Below the pieces are notes generated by a model, which was not told where the DNA came from, ran no database searches, and saw nothing but the letters and a program-made list of their open reading frames with translations. The translations under genes were made by a program, and so were the position numbers. Below are positions 35,401 to 44,664 of a stretch of DNA of 64,000 bases, in pieces. Source of the stretch: Methylococcus mesophilus (GTDB lineage: Bacteria; Pseudomonadota; Gammaproteobacteria; Methylococcales; Methylococcaceae); assembly GCF_026247885.1 (NCBI RefSeq), contig NZ_CP110921.1, positions 248,001 to 312,000 of the forward strand. The letters are read 5' to 3'. Position 1 is the stretch's first letter, and each line of letters begins with the position of its first letter.

Positions 35401-36303
35401 ATGCGTGAGGTCATGCGGGATTTTGCCGGGCTGATCATGCGGGGGACGGGTTTTGCTTTCCTCATTGCGAGCCTGTTGGGCATGCTGTCGCTGTATTTTC
35501 TCCCGGCCGCATCATTCAGCGCGGCGGCCATCGGCCTGGTCGGCCTGCGCCTGGGCGCGGCGAGGGGAGTCCTTCTGGCGCTGGCGGTCGCCGTGCCGGT
35601 GGCGGCCTGCGGCTACCTTTTCCCGCCGCGGCCGGGTCTGGAGCTGCCCCTGCTGGTCCTGATTGGTCCCCTGGTGCTGGGCGCTGGGGCCCTGCTGCTT
35701 CGGGGCGGCAAACAGGGGCCTGCGCTGCTGCTCATCGGCGCGGCGTGCATGGCCGGCGTCATCGCCATAGAACTGCTTTCGGGCGATGCCACGGCATTCT
35801 GGAAGAGCTGGCTGCAGCATGCGGTGAAGGGCGTGAGGGGCGCAACCGTCCAGGGCTTCGAGGAGAACGGCACGCTGGTGCTGATGAACGGTCTCATGGC
35901 CTTCCTGGTCGGCGCCAGCGCGTATCTGACCCTGCTCCTGGCGCGCTGGTGGCAGTCGCTACTCTACAACCCGGACCAGTTCGGACCGGAATTTCAGCGC
36001 CTCCGTTTGCCCCGCACCGCCCTGGCTGTGGCCGCGGTGCTGCTCGTGGCCGCGCATTTCGGGCGTCCCGCGCTTCAGATGCACCTCCTGCTGGTGGGAA
36101 TTATGATGTACGCGTTCCAGGGCCTGGCGGTGGTGCATGGCGTGGTGGCCCAGCGCGGGATCGGCTGGACCGGCTGGCTGCCGCCGTATCTCGCCCTGGT
36201 CTTCGTGCCACAGTTCGGCGCCGTCGGGCTGGCGGTGCTGGGTGCCGCCGACGCGCTGGCGAATTTCCGGCGGCTGCCCGCAGCGGAGAGCAGGACGGCG
36301 TGA
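35401..36303 (+). CDS. DUF2232/YybS-like integral membrane protein
   Basis: 300-aa protein with eight or so hydrophobic segments. Two N-terminal hairpins enriched in Ala, Leu and Gly are followed by a polar stretch (FEENGTLVLMNGLMAFLVGASAYL) and ARWWQSLLYNPDQFGPEFQRLRLPR. The last stretch fits the DUF2232 pattern seen in proteobacterial homologues of B. subtilis YybS. A good GGAGG ribosome site precedes the ATG. It overlaps the rhomboid gene by 4 bp, so the two are translated together. Confidence 0.72.
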   Translation: MREVMRDFAGLIMRGTGFAFLIASLLGMLSLYFLPAASFSAAAIGLVGLRLGAARGVLLALAVAVPVAACGYLFPPRPGLELPLLVLIGPLVLGAGALLLRGGKQGPALLLIGAACMAGVIAIELLSGDATAFWKSWLQHAVKGVRGATVQGFEENGTLVLMNGLMAFLVGASAYLTLLLARWWQSLLYNPDQFGPEFQRLRLPRTALAVAAVLLVAAHFGRPALQMHLLLVGIMMYAFQGLAVVHGVVAQRGIGWTGWLPPYLALVFVPQFGAVGLAVLGAADALANFRRLPAAESRTA

Positions 36304-37013
36304 TTCCCTATCGCGATACCATCCCCTGCCGCCATACGCCCTGGTTAACGTGGAGCCTGATGGCGCTCAATCTCGCGGTTCATCTTTACACGCAAATGCT
36401 CCCGCCCAGGGGGGTGCAAGCGCTGTTCACCCTGCACGGCCTGGTGCCGGCGCGCTACGGACTGCCGGACTGGGCGGCGACGGCGGGCTTCCCGCCCGAT
36501 GTGTACAGCCCTTTCATCACCAGCATGTTCCTGCACGGCAGCTGGTTCCACCTGGTAGGCAACATGTGGCTGCTGTGGATCTTCGGCGACAACATCGAGG
36601 ACCGCATGGGCAGGGTGCGGTTCCTGTTCTTCTATCTGCTGTGCGGCGTGGTGGCGGCGGGGCTCCAGGTCTATTTCAGTCCGCAGTCGACGGTCCCCAC
36701 GGTGGGAGCGTCCGGCGCGATTGCCGGGGTCATGGGGGCCTATTTCTTCCTGTACCCTTACGCCCGGCTGGTGATCTGGGTGTTCTTCCTGCCGCTGTTC
36801 GTCACCGTGCCGGCGATTGCTTTTCTCGGGGCCTGGGTCATCTTCCAGCTTTACAAGGCGACCAGCGGCTTCGGCGGCCATGCGCCGTATGCGGACGTGG
36901 CGTGGTGGGGGCACCTGGGCGGTTTCCTCATCGGGGTGCTCACGCACCGGCTGTTTCTGCTCCCGGAGCGCGAGCCGCCTGAAGAGACCGGTTTGCGCCG
37001 GGCGCGCACGTGA
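36300..37013 (+). CDS. rhomboid-family intramembrane serine protease
   Basis: 237-aa rhomboid with six or seven hydrophobic segments. The catalytic dyad is visible: GASGA (Ser138) and WWGHLGG (His205); the HxxxN motif HLVGNMW is at 84-90. The start is a GTG at 36300 overlapping the stop of the membrane gene before it (GTGA). The frame stays open far upstream, but that part is the upstream gene's shadow. The C-terminus overlaps the glcD start by 4 bp, so these genes form one operon of overlapping cistrons. Confidence 0.88.
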   Translation: MIPYRDTIPCRHTPWLTWSLMALNLAVHLYTQMLPPRGVQALFTLHGLVPARYGLPDWAATAGFPPDVYSPFITSMFLHGSWFHLVGNMWLLWIFGDNIEDRMGRVRFLFFYLLCGVVAAGLQVYFSPQSTVPTVGASGAIAGVMGAYFFLYPYARLVIWVFFLPLFVTVPAIAFLGAWVIFQLYKATSGFGGHAPYADVAWWGHLGGFLIGVLTHRLFLLPEREPPEETGLRRART

Positions 37014-38485
37014 GCATTCCGGAGCGAAGCGTGGACCGGGCGGCCTTTGTCCGCGAATTGAAGCGTGTTCTCCCGGTGGAGGCCATATTGAGCGCTCCGG
37101 AGGATCTGAGACCCTTCGAATGCGATGCGCTTTCCGCCTACACCGTCCTCCCATGGATCGCCGTGTTGCCGGAAACCGTGGAACAGGTCCGGGCGGTGCT
37201 GCGTCTATGCCATTCACAGAAGGTGCCGGTCGTGGCCCGGGGGGCCGGAACCGGTCTGTCCGGCGGCGCCTTGCCAGTGGCGGAGGGCGTGCTGCTGAGC
37301 CTGGCCAAGTTCAACCGTATCCTCGAAGTCGACCCCGCCAACCGCCTGGCCCGCGTGCAGCCGGGGGTCCGCAATCTCGCCATTTCCGAGGCGGCGGCGC
37401 CTTTTGGCCTGTATTACGCTCCCGATCCTTCGTCCCAGGTTGCCTGCACCATCGGCGGCAACGTGGCGGAGAACTCCGGTGGGGTGCACTGCCTGAAATA
37501 CGGGCTGACCGTGCACAATGTATTGCAGGTCACCCTGCTGACCATCGAAGGCGAGCTGCTGACGCTGGGTTCACTGGGGCTGGACTCGCCCGGCTACGAC
37601 CTGCTCGCCGTGATCAACGGCTCGGAAGGTCTGCTCGGGGTCATCGTCGAGGTGGTCGTCAAACTGTTGCCGGCGCCCGAAACGGCCCGGACGCTGCTGG
37701 CTGCGTTCGACAGCATCGAGGCGGCCGGGAAGGCCGTGGCCGGCGTGATCGGCGCGGGTTTGCTGCCGGCCGGGCTGGAGATGATGGACAAGCTCACCCT
37801 CCGAGCGACCGAAGAATTCGTCCATGCCGGCTATCCGGTGGATGCGGCGGCCGTCGTGCTGTGCGAGATGGACGGCATGGCCGAGCAGGTCGAGGCCGAG
37901 ATCGCCCAGGCGCGGGCGGTACTGGCGGCGCACGGTGCTCTGGAGGTGCGCGAATCGCGCGACGAAGCCGAGCGCCGGAAATTCTGGGCCGGACGCAAGG
38001 CTGCCTTCCCGGCGGTCGGGCGCATCGCTCCGGACTATTACTGCATCGACGGCACGATTCCCAGGAAGCGGCTGGCGGAGGTGCTGGGGCGGATCGGCGA
38101 ACTTTCGGAGCAATTCGGCTTGGCCGTAGGCAACGTCTTCCATGCCGGCGACGGAAACCTGCATCCCCTGATCCTTTACGATGCCTCGCATCCCGGCGAA
38201 CTGGAGCGCGCCGAGGCGCTGGGGGAGGAAATTCTCACCCTCTGCGTCGAGGTCGGTGGCACGGTGACCGGCGAGCATGGGGTCGGCATCGAGAAGCTCA
38301 ATCCGATGTGCGTCCAGTTCGGCGCACCGGAGCTGCGGCAGTTTCACTCGTTGAAGGCTGTGTTCGACGCCGGCGGGCTGCTCAATCCCGGCAAGGCCGT
38401 GCCGACGCTGGCGCGCTGCGCCGAATTCGGCCGGGTGCATGTGCATGGCGGGCGGCTTCGCTGTCCCGAGCTGGAGCGGTTCTGA
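37010..38485 (+). CDS. glcD: glycolate oxidase subunit GlcD (FAD-binding)
   Basis: 491-aa flavoprotein of the VAO/PCMH family, catalytic subunit of glycolate oxidase. The FAD-binding stretch PVVARGAGTGLSGGALP and CTIGGNVAENSGGVHCLKYG are clear. The C-terminal FAD-oxidase domain contains GNVFHAGDGNLHPLI and TGEHGVGIEK. A D-lactate dehydrogenase is the alternative, but the downstream glcE and glcF genes make glycolate oxidase much more likely. Start GTG 37010. Confidence 0.93.
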   Translation: MSIPERSVDRAAFVRELKRVLPVEAILSAPEDLRPFECDALSAYTVLPWIAVLPETVEQVRAVLRLCHSQKVPVVARGAGTGLSGGALPVAEGVLLSLAKFNRILEVDPANRLARVQPGVRNLAISEAAAPFGLYYAPDPSSQVACTIGGNVAENSGGVHCLKYGLTVHNVLQVTLLTIEGELLTLGSLGLDSPGYDLLAVINGSEGLLGVIVEVVVKLLPAPETARTLLAAFDSIEAAGKAVAGVIGAGLLPAGLEMMDKLTLRATEEFVHAGYPVDAAAVVLCEMDGMAEQVEAEIAQARAVLAAHGALEVRESRDEAERRKFWAGRKAAFPAVGRIAPDYYCIDGTIPRKRLAEVLGRIGELSEQFGLAVGNVFHAGDGNLHPLILYDASHPGELERAEALGEEILTLCVEVGGTVTGEHGVGIEKLNPMCVQFGAPELRQFHSLKAVFDAGGLLNPGKAVPTLARCAEFGRVHVHGGRLRCPELERF

Positions 38486-38491
38486 GACCCC

Positions 38492-39559
38492 ATGATTCGG
38501 GATAACGACGATTCGGCAAACCTGGCGGGGCGAGCGCTGGAAGCTTGTGTCCGAGGCGAGCCGTTGAGGATTCATGGCGGAGGCAGCAAGACGTTCTATT
38601 CGGGAACGGGCGAGGGCAGAGCATTGTCGACCCTGGCCCACACCGGCATCGTCCATTACGAGCCCACCGAACTGGTGCTCACCGCTCGCAGCGGCACGCC
38701 GCTCGCCGCGATCGAAGCGGTGCTGGCGGAGTCCGGCCAGATGCTGGGCTTCGAGCCGCCGCATTTCGGCTCCGGCGCGACCTGGGGCGGGACCGTGGCC
38801 TGCGGATTGTCCGGACCGCGCAGGCCCTGGGGCGGCGGCGTCCGGGATGCGGTGCTGGGATGCCGGATAGTCAACGGGCGGGGCGAGGTGTTGTCGTTCG
38901 GCGGCCAGGTCATGAAGAACGTCGCGGGGTTCGACGTTTCCCGCCTGATGGCAGGCGCGCTCGGGACGCTGGGACTGCTGCTGGAAATCTCGGTGAAGGT
39001 GCTGCCCCGGCCCGAGTGTGAGACTACGCTGTGCTTCGATTGTTCGTCTGTGGAGGCCCAGGAGCGGATGATCCGCTGGGGCGGCGTTGGGCTGCCGCTT
39101 ACCGGCATGGCCTGGGACGGGCGGCTGCACCTGCGCCTGGCCGGACCGGCGCAGGCGGTTCTAGCCGCCGCACGGCGAGTCGGCGGCGATCGGCCCGTGG
39201 CACCGGAGGCGCTCTGGAACGGCCTGCGCGAGCAGACGCATCATTTCTTCTCCGGAGAAGGCGACCTGTGGCGGTTGTCGCTGCCGCCGGCCGTGGACAT
39301 CGGCAGCCTGTCCGGCGACTGGCTCATCGACTGGGGTGGTGCCCAGCGCTGGCTGCGGACGGCGGTCTCAGGTCCGGATGCGGTGTTCGCCGCCGCTCGG
39401 GCCGCCGGCGGGCACGCCCGCTTGTTCCGCGGCGCGAATTCCACGGCGACGCGTTGCGCCCCCCTGGCCCCGGCGCTGGCCGCCCTGCACCGGCGGGTGA
39501 AGGCGGCGTTCGATCCGGTAGGGATTCTCAACCGTGGACTGTGCCAGGAGGCGTCCTAA
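38492..39559 (+). CDS. glcE: glycolate oxidase subunit GlcE (FAD-binding)
   Basis: 355-aa second flavin subunit, shorter than GlcD and lacking part of the C-terminal domain, as usual for GlcE. It has LRIHGGGSKTFYS and TWGGTVACGLSGPRRPWGGGVRDAVLGC in the FAD-binding domain, and the short HARLFRGA...GILNRG end. It starts 6 bp after glcD and ends directly against glcF, so the three subunits are co-transcribed. The complex oxidises glycolate to glyoxylate and passes electrons to the respiratory chain. Confidence 0.9.
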   Translation: MIRDNDDSANLAGRALEACVRGEPLRIHGGGSKTFYSGTGEGRALSTLAHTGIVHYEPTELVLTARSGTPLAAIEAVLAESGQMLGFEPPHFGSGATWGGTVACGLSGPRRPWGGGVRDAVLGCRIVNGRGEVLSFGGQVMKNVAGFDVSRLMAGALGTLGLLLEISVKVLPRPECETTLCFDCSSVEAQERMIRWGGVGLPLTGMAWDGRLHLRLAGPAQAVLAAARRVGGDRPVAPEALWNGLREQTHHFFSGEGDLWRLSLPPAVDIGSLSGDWLIDWGGAQRWLRTAVSGPDAVFAAARAAGGHARLFRGANSTATRCAPLAPALAALHRRVKAAFDPVGILNRGLCQEAS

Positions 39560-40768
39560 ATGCTGACCCGCTTGTCCGACAATTTTCTCGGCACGCCGGC
39601 GGGGCGGGAGGCCGAAGCGATCCTCCGGGCTTGCGTCCATTGCGGCTTCTGCACTGCCGCCTGTCCCACCTATCGCCTGCTCGGCGACGAACGCGACGGC
39701 CCGCGCGGCCGTATTTACCTCATCAAATCGATGCTGGAAGGCGAGCCGGCGACGGAGCGCACGCGCAGCCACCTAGACCGCTGCCTGAGCTGCCGTGCCT
39801 GCGAAAGCGCTTGTCCCTCCGGCGTGCGCTACGGGCGGCTCGCCGACATTGCCCGCGGCATCGTCGACGAGCAGGCGCCGAGGCCGCGCCTGGCGAGGGT
39901 CCAGCGCAAGTTGTTGCGGATGATCCTGCCGTACCCGGCCAGGTTCGCGCCTTGGGTCGGCTTGGCCCGCCGGTTGAGCCCGCTGCTGCCGCCCGTCTTG
40001 CGGAACAAGCTGCCGCTTGTTTCGGAAACGCGACCCTGGCCGCCGGCCAGACACCCGCGCACCATGCTGGCCTTGGGCGGCTGCGTCCAGCCCGTCCTGG
40101 CGCCGTCCATCGACGCGGCGGCGGCGCGGGTGCTGGACCGCTTGGGGATTTCGCTGATTCGGATCTCGGAAAGCGGCTGCTGCGGCGCGCTGAGCTACCA
40201 TCTCGGCGCTCATGAGGAGGGACTGGATTTCATGCGCCGCAACATCGACGCCTGGTGGCCCGCCATCGAGGCAGGCGCCGAGGCTGTCGTCATCACCGCC
40301 AGCGGTTGCGGCGTCATGGTGAAGGAGTACGGTGAGCTGCTGCGGCACGACCCGGCCTATGCGGAAAAAGCGGCGCGGGTATCCGCGCTGGCGCGGGACC
40401 TGAGCGAAGTCGCCGCCGCCGAGGACTGGCGTTCGCTGGCGCCGCTTCCCGCCCGGCGGATCGCCTTCCATTCGCCCTGTACCCTGCAGCATGGCCAGGG
40501 TCTGAACGGGCGGGTCGAGGAGTTGTTGCAAGGGCTGGGATTCGAACTGACGCCGGTCGCGGATGCCGCCATCTGCTGCGGCTCCGCCGGCGCCTATTCC
40601 CTGCTGCAGCCGGCGTTGTCGTCGAGGCTGCGGGAAGACAAGCTCCGGAACCTGGAAGCCGGCGAGCCCGACGTCATCGCCACGGCCAACATCGGCTGTC
40701 TGGCTCATCTGGCTTCCGGCACCGGGCGGCCGGTGCGACATTGGGTGGAATTGCTGGACCGGTCCTGA
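39560..40768 (+). CDS. glcF: glycolate oxidase iron-sulfur subunit GlcF
   Basis: 402-aa subunit with two 4Fe-4S motifs (CVHCGFCTAACP and CLSCRACESACP) near residues 20-85 and two CCG domains in the C-terminal half (SGCCGA and ICCGSAGAYSLL). It moves electrons from the flavin subunits to the quinone pool. It begins immediately after the glcE stop. In an organism fixing CO2 with RuBisCO this complex would salvage phosphoglycolate; that link is inference. Confidence 0.93.
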   Translation: MLTRLSDNFLGTPAGREAEAILRACVHCGFCTAACPTYRLLGDERDGPRGRIYLIKSMLEGEPATERTRSHLDRCLSCRACESACPSGVRYGRLADIARGIVDEQAPRPRLARVQRKLLRMILPYPARFAPWVGLARRLSPLLPPVLRNKLPLVSETRPWPPARHPRTMLALGGCVQPVLAPSIDAAAARVLDRLGISLIRISESGCCGALSYHLGAHEEGLDFMRRNIDAWWPAIEAGAEAVVITASGCGVMVKEYGELLRHDPAYAEKAARVSALARDLSEVAAAEDWRSLAPLPARRIAFHSPCTLQHGQGLNGRVEELLQGLGFELTPVADAAICCGSAGAYSLLQPALSSRLREDKLRNLEAGEPDVIATANIGCLAHLASGTGRPVRHWVELLDRS

Positions 40769-40773
40769 CCGGC

Positions 40774-41232
40774 TTATCGGCTCAAAGGCAGCGCAGTCGT
40801 TTCGGCGGCGCTGACGGCCGCCCGGATGCGGGTGTCGATCTGATAGAAGCGCACCACTTTCTTCGGCGGCAATACCCTGCCGAAGTGCGGCAGATAGGAT
40901 TTCGTCAGGCGCAGCCTTTCCTCTTCCAGGGCCAACATCCGCTCCAGCAAGCGGCGCGCCACGTCATCCGGCATATCTTCGTAATTTTCGCCGAACTCTG
41001 CGGCCAGCTCCGCTTCCTTCCGGTACCAGGCTTCCAGTTCCGCGCCGAAGCGATCGTATACCGGCCAAAAGCCTCGAGCCTCGTTCGGGTCGAGCTGCAG
41101 GCCTTCCGCGATCAGCCGTTTTCGTTGCTGTTCCAGCCCCGCGGCGGCGGCCGGTTCGGCCGACCAGACGGGAGTCGACGAGAGCAGTCCCGCACAGACC
41201 CAGAATTTGCAGACAGCTTTGATCTTCGTCAT
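40774..41232 (-). CDS. secreted helical protein of unknown function
   Basis: 152-aa protein with a signal peptide (AVCKFWVCAGLLSSTPVWSA, cleavage about residue 24), then a fully helical charged region with evenly spaced Arg/Glu (EQQRKRLIAEGLQLDPNEARGFWPVYDRFGAELEAW). It resembles the general pattern of periplasmic helical proteins of the LTXXQ/Spy type, but no signature was confirmed. It ends 5 bp from the convergent glcF and starts 9 bp before the end of the outer-membrane lipoprotein gene on the same strand. Confidence 0.75.
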   Translation of the reverse strand: MTKIKAVCKFWVCAGLLSSTPVWSAEPAAAAGLEQQRKRLIAEGLQLDPNEARGFWPVYDRFGAELEAWYRKEAELAAEFGENYEDMPDDVARRLLERMLALEEERLRLTKSYLPHFGRVLPPKKVVRFYQIDTRIRAAVSAAETTALPLSR

Positions 41233-41241
41233 TTTTCAGTC

Positions 41242-42363
41242 TCAGAAAGCCGCCGCGAAGCCCATGAAGCTGATGATCGAGGCGGTGATCCGCGTAGTTC
41301 CGCGGCTTGTTTGCCCCCAAAACGAGATGCGGTTGTTGAGCGTCCATATGAAGCCGGCGCCGACTGCGTTCTGGCTGTCGCCGCCGAGCGTTCCCGGCGC
41401 GGTGGTTGAGCCGCGGGGCAGCGACAGATTGTTATGGTAACCGTGGACGAATACGGCGAAATCCCTGTCGAACAAATCGCGCTGCAGAGCCCACTGGATG
41501 CTGAGTTCCCAGACGTTGTCCTGGTTGACGTTCTGTGTCCGGGTGGCTCCGAAATTGTATTCGAGGTCGATGTCGAACGGCAGGGACTGGTCGAAATTGA
41601 AGGTGAAAGACGGCTGGGTGCCCTGATTGAAAACGGACGAACTGCTTAGCCAGGGCGTCTGTAAATAGGCCTCGAAGCCAGCCGCGGGCAGAAAATAATC
41701 CTGTTTTTCCAGCCAGAGCTGGATCTTGGTGTCGAATGCCAGAGGGGAAAACCCCCATTCCGGTTTCGCGCCGCCCTGCCAGCTCACTCCGTTGCCGAAA
41801 AGCCGGAGTTCAATGTCGTCGGTCAGGCCGTAGCGCAGCAGGAACTCGGTGTTGTACTGGGCCGGTTGGTTTTCGGCAGACCCGTAATAGGCGAACGGCG
41901 CGATTTCCACATAGGCCCGTCCTTCAGGCAGCGTGAACGCGCTGTTGGGAAAGTTCGCGAGGTCCGCTCCCGGATTGGCGATGTCCGGCTGCGAGCGCCA
42001 GCTTTCCAGGTTCTCCGGTGAACGGGCGCGGGAGCGGTTGTAGCGTCCCTTGAAAAACGCGTCCTCCAGGACGGCGCCCCGCTCCCTCCCGTAGGCGAGC
42101 AGCGCTTCGTCGTAGGCGCGATCTGCCGCTTGAGGCGCCTTCGAGTTGGATTTTAATACCGCATCGGCGCGGGCCGCTCCGTAGGCTGCGATCAACTCGT
42201 CCAAATGCCGATCCGGCTCGGCGTCCCCGTTTTTCCGTGCAGCGCGTGACGGAGCATGCCCGCTTCCGCCCGATTCCGGTACTGGCTGTCCGGGAGTTGT
42301 CGTGGTGCAAGCTTGCAGGGCGCACAGCGCGGCCAGCGCCAGCGCGTTTCGATAAGGCCTCAT
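41242..42363 (-). CDS. lipoprotein with a MetA-type/porin-like beta-barrel domain
   Basis: 373-aa protein. The signal ends in a lipobox, LCALQAC (Cys at about residue 19). An unordered region (20-110) is followed by an alternating hydrophobic/polar beta-rich domain (about 130-373) with repeated aromatic strand ends, ending AAF with a terminal Phe, as outer-membrane barrels do. This C-terminal part resembles the transporter-like 'MetA pathway of phenol degradation' domain. Start ATG 42363; the in-frame extension to 42390 is not needed. Confidence 0.7.
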   Translation of the reverse strand: MRPYRNALALAALCALQACTTTTPGQPVPESGGSGHAPSRAARKNGDAEPDRHLDELIAAYGAARADAVLKSNSKAPQAADRAYDEALLAYGRERGAVLEDAFFKGRYNRSRARSPENLESWRSQPDIANPGADLANFPNSAFTLPEGRAYVEIAPFAYYGSAENQPAQYNTEFLLRYGLTDDIELRLFGNGVSWQGGAKPEWGFSPLAFDTKIQLWLEKQDYFLPAAGFEAYLQTPWLSSSSVFNQGTQPSFTFNFDQSLPFDIDLEYNFGATRTQNVNQDNVWELSIQWALQRDLFDRDFAVFVHGYHNNLSLPRGSTTAPGTLGGDSQNAVGAGFIWTLNNRISFWGQTSRGTTRITASIISFMGFAAAF

Positions 42364-42572
42364 GAGTTCCTTGGCAAGCGAGGTCGGCATGGATTTCTTG
42401 ACCGGGTTTGGCGATTGCGCCGAGTCGGCCCGGGAAAACGCGGAGCACGTATTGGTAATGTGGAATGTCCCCGAGCTTGCCCGCTGCTACGCCGCCATCT
42501 GGCAGACGAGATTCGATCGCGCGGGACCGTACGGTGGGGCAATAGAGTCGACCGGCAAGAAACCGGATTCGC

Positions 42573-43067
42573 TTAGTATCTTGCACCGTTCGGCAACGTT
42601 CGGAATTCCCGCCAGACCTCGAGCGCTTCCTCTCGCATGAGCTGCTGCGGCGTCAGCAGACGCTCGGCGTAGGACTTTGCGATGTCCTGATTGATCCGGG
42701 CGTCGTCGAACAGGTCTTCGTAGTCGTTCCAGGCGGCGGCGTAGAAGACCTTGTCGATCCGGGCCCAGTAAGCCGACGCGTAGCACATCGGGCAGCATTC
42801 GCAACTGCTGTACAGCACGGCGCCGGAAAGGTCGTAGGTGCCGACTTTGCGGCAGGCGTCGCGGATGGCGTTGACTTCCGCGTGGGCCGTCGGGTCGTTG
42901 TCGCGGATCACGCTGTTGCCGGCACTGGCGAGCACCTGTCCGCCGCGCACGATGACCGCGCCGAACGGGCCGCCGGTTCTGTCGACGACACCGGCGTGCC
43001 GCATGATTTCGATCGCCAGCCGCATGTATTCCCGGTCCTGTTCGGTGGCGTGAGTATTGGCGGGCAC
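42573..43067 (-). CDS. cytidine/guanine deaminase-family protein
   Basis: 164-aa zinc deaminase fold: the HAEVNAI motif provides the His and the general-acid Glu, and the zinc cysteines lie in SSCECCPMCYAS. The Pro of the usual PCxxC is a Cys here. The rest (FGAVIVRGGQVLAS...ARIDKVFYAA) fits guanine deaminase or tRNA-deaminase-like members. Start chosen at GTG 43067 because GGGAG sits 7 nt upstream; an ATG at 43097 lacks a ribosome site. The neighbours are pigment-type genes, so the substrate may be unusual. Confidence 0.75.
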   Translation of the reverse strand: MPANTHATEQDREYMRLAIEIMRHAGVVDRTGGPFGAVIVRGGQVLASAGNSVIRDNDPTAHAEVNAIRDACRKVGTYDLSGAVLYSSCECCPMCYASAYWARIDKVFYAAAWNDYEDLFDDARINQDIAKSYAERLLTPQQLMREEALEVWREFRTLPNGARY

Positions 43068-43105
43068 TTGGGTTCTCCCAAGGCAGGGGCGTGCCATGCG
43101 GTCGG

Positions 43106-43873
43106 TCAGATTTCCGGACGGCGGACGATTCTTGCGAGCAGAACCGGCAAGCGTGCCAGAAAACCGAACACCAGACGGATGTGCATCCAGGTCAGCAGGA
43201 CGTTGTCGCGCCAGTAGTGGAAGTGCGAGGTGCCGCCCTCTTCGGGTTTGGGGTAGTAGACCGGTACCGGCAGATTGACCGGCCGGATGCCTGCCCAGCA
43301 GAGCCGGACGGCGGCTTCCGGATCGAAGTCGAAGCGCCGCATCCATTGGTGATCCTGCATGACGACGCACAGCGCCTGGATCGGATAGACGCGGAATCCG
43401 AACAGGGAGTCGCCGATCCCGGTCCACAGCGTTTCCAGATTGGCCCACCAGTTGGAGATGCGCCGGCCCTTCACGCGCAGTGGCGGAGCCGAGTCGTCGA
43501 ACACCGGCACGCCCAGAATCATGGCATCCGGCTCTTCCTGCGAGCGTGCCATGAATTCCGGAATCCGGTCGGCCGGATGCTGCCCGTCGGAATCCATGAC
43601 CAGGGCGTGCGTGAACCCTTTGCGGCGGGCGGTCAGCAGGCCGCGCAGCACGGCCGCCCCCTTTCCGCGGTTGGCGGGCATCCCCAGCACGACCAGCCCG
43701 GTGTCTTCCGCCGAGAGTTTCAGCAGCCCTTCCCAGGTGCCGTCCGAGCTGCCGTCCACCACCACCCATACCGGGTTCCAGTGATGCCGGGCCGCCTTGA
43801 CAGTCTCGTAAACCTTGGGGCCGGGGTTGTAGCTCGGAATGATGACGAGGTGGGTGCGGGAGGGCGTGTTCAT
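43106..43873 (-). CDS. GT2-family glycosyltransferase, pigment/lipid type
   Basis: 255-aa GT-A enzyme: LVIIPSYNPGPKVYETV at the start, VWVVVDGSSDGT, and the metal site MDSDGQHPAD. The C-terminal hydrophobic segment (LLTWMHIRLVFGFLARLPVLL) would tether it to the membrane. Its start overlaps the acyltransferase gene by 4 bp. In xanthomonadin and aryl-polyene clusters a GT2-like gene stands next to the acyltransferase, which is the arrangement seen here. Confidence 0.85.
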   Translation of the reverse strand: MNTPSRTHLVIIPSYNPGPKVYETVKAARHHWNPVWVVVDGSSDGTWEGLLKLSAEDTGLVVLGMPANRGKGAAVLRGLLTARRKGFTHALVMDSDGQHPADRIPEFMARSQEEPDAMILGVPVFDDSAPPLRVKGRRISNWWANLETLWTGIGDSLFGFRVYPIQALCVVMQDHQWMRRFDFDPEAAVRLCWAGIRPVNLPVPVYYPKPEEGGTSHFHYWRDNVLLTWMHIRLVFGFLARLPVLLARIVRRPEI

Positions 43874-44646
43874 GTCGGATCGGACTGTGGGCGAGCGGTC
43901 GGGGCGCCGCTGAGCTCGCGGGCGTAATAGGCTTCCAGCGCATGGGTGAATGCGACGGGGTCCTCGGGCGGATCGAATCTCAGGCCCAGCCGTATGCGGA
44001 ACCGGATCGGAAGGCTGGGCTTTGCATAAACCGGCCAGCGTTTGCTCAGGAACGGCGAATCGGTTTCTACGATCAGCGTCTGCACCGGCACGCCGGCATG
44101 GCGGGCGATCAGGGCGGCGCCGCCCTTGAAGCGGCCGACCGGCGGCTCCGCCGTGCGGGTGCCTTCGGGGAAGATCAGCAGTTGCCCGCCCTTGCGCAGT
44201 TCCGAGACAGCTGCCTTGATCATGCCGTGGCCGGAGTCGTTGCCGATGTAACGGGCGAGGCGGGCGCCGGCACCGAGGAAGATGTTGTCGCTCAGGTTCG
44301 CCTTCATGATGCAGACCAGGTCGGGCAGGCGCGAGGCAACGATCACGGCATCCAGCAGGCTGGGATGGTTGGCGACCAGCAGCAGTGGCGTTTCTTCGCG
44401 CAGGGATTCGAGTTCCGCGGTATCGAAGCGGAACGCGCCGCATGCGCTCATGATGCTGAAAAAGATCCGCCAGCCGTACATGATTCCGAACCGGCCGACG
44501 GGGCGTCCCAGCCGCTCCGGCAGCAGGGGATGGAGCAGTACGGCGGTACCGATCCAGGCCAGGGACATGGAGGCATACAGCAGCAGGCCCAGATACAGCG
44601 CGGCGTATTCGTACAAGGCCCTCAGCGGGCGGGTCAGCAGGGTCAA
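43870..44646 (-). CDS. PlsC-like lysophospholipid acyltransferase
   Basis: 258-aa 1-acylglycerol-3-phosphate-type acyltransferase. The HX4D motif is NHPSLLD (H94, D99) and the acyl-acceptor FPEGTR is at residues 159-164. Two N-terminal hydrophobic segments (about 13-40 and 52-70) anchor it. Such acyltransferases attach the polyene chain to a glycerol or glycosyl head in aryl-polyene and xanthomonadin pathways, which fits its neighbours. An ordinary membrane-lipid role is the alternative. Confidence 0.85.
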   Translation of the reverse strand: MTLLTRPLRALYEYAALYLGLLLYASMSLAWIGTAVLLHPLLPERLGRPVGRFGIMYGWRIFFSIMSACGAFRFDTAELESLREETPLLLVANHPSLLDAVIVASRLPDLVCIMKANLSDNIFLGAGARLARYIGNDSGHGMIKAAVSELRKGGQLLIFPEGTRTAEPPVGRFKGGAALIARHAGVPVQTLIVETDSPFLSKRWPVYAKPSLPIRFRIRLGLRFDPPEDPVAFTHALEAYYARELSGAPTARPQSDPT

Positions 44647-44664
44647 GTAGGGACTCCTCGGTTT

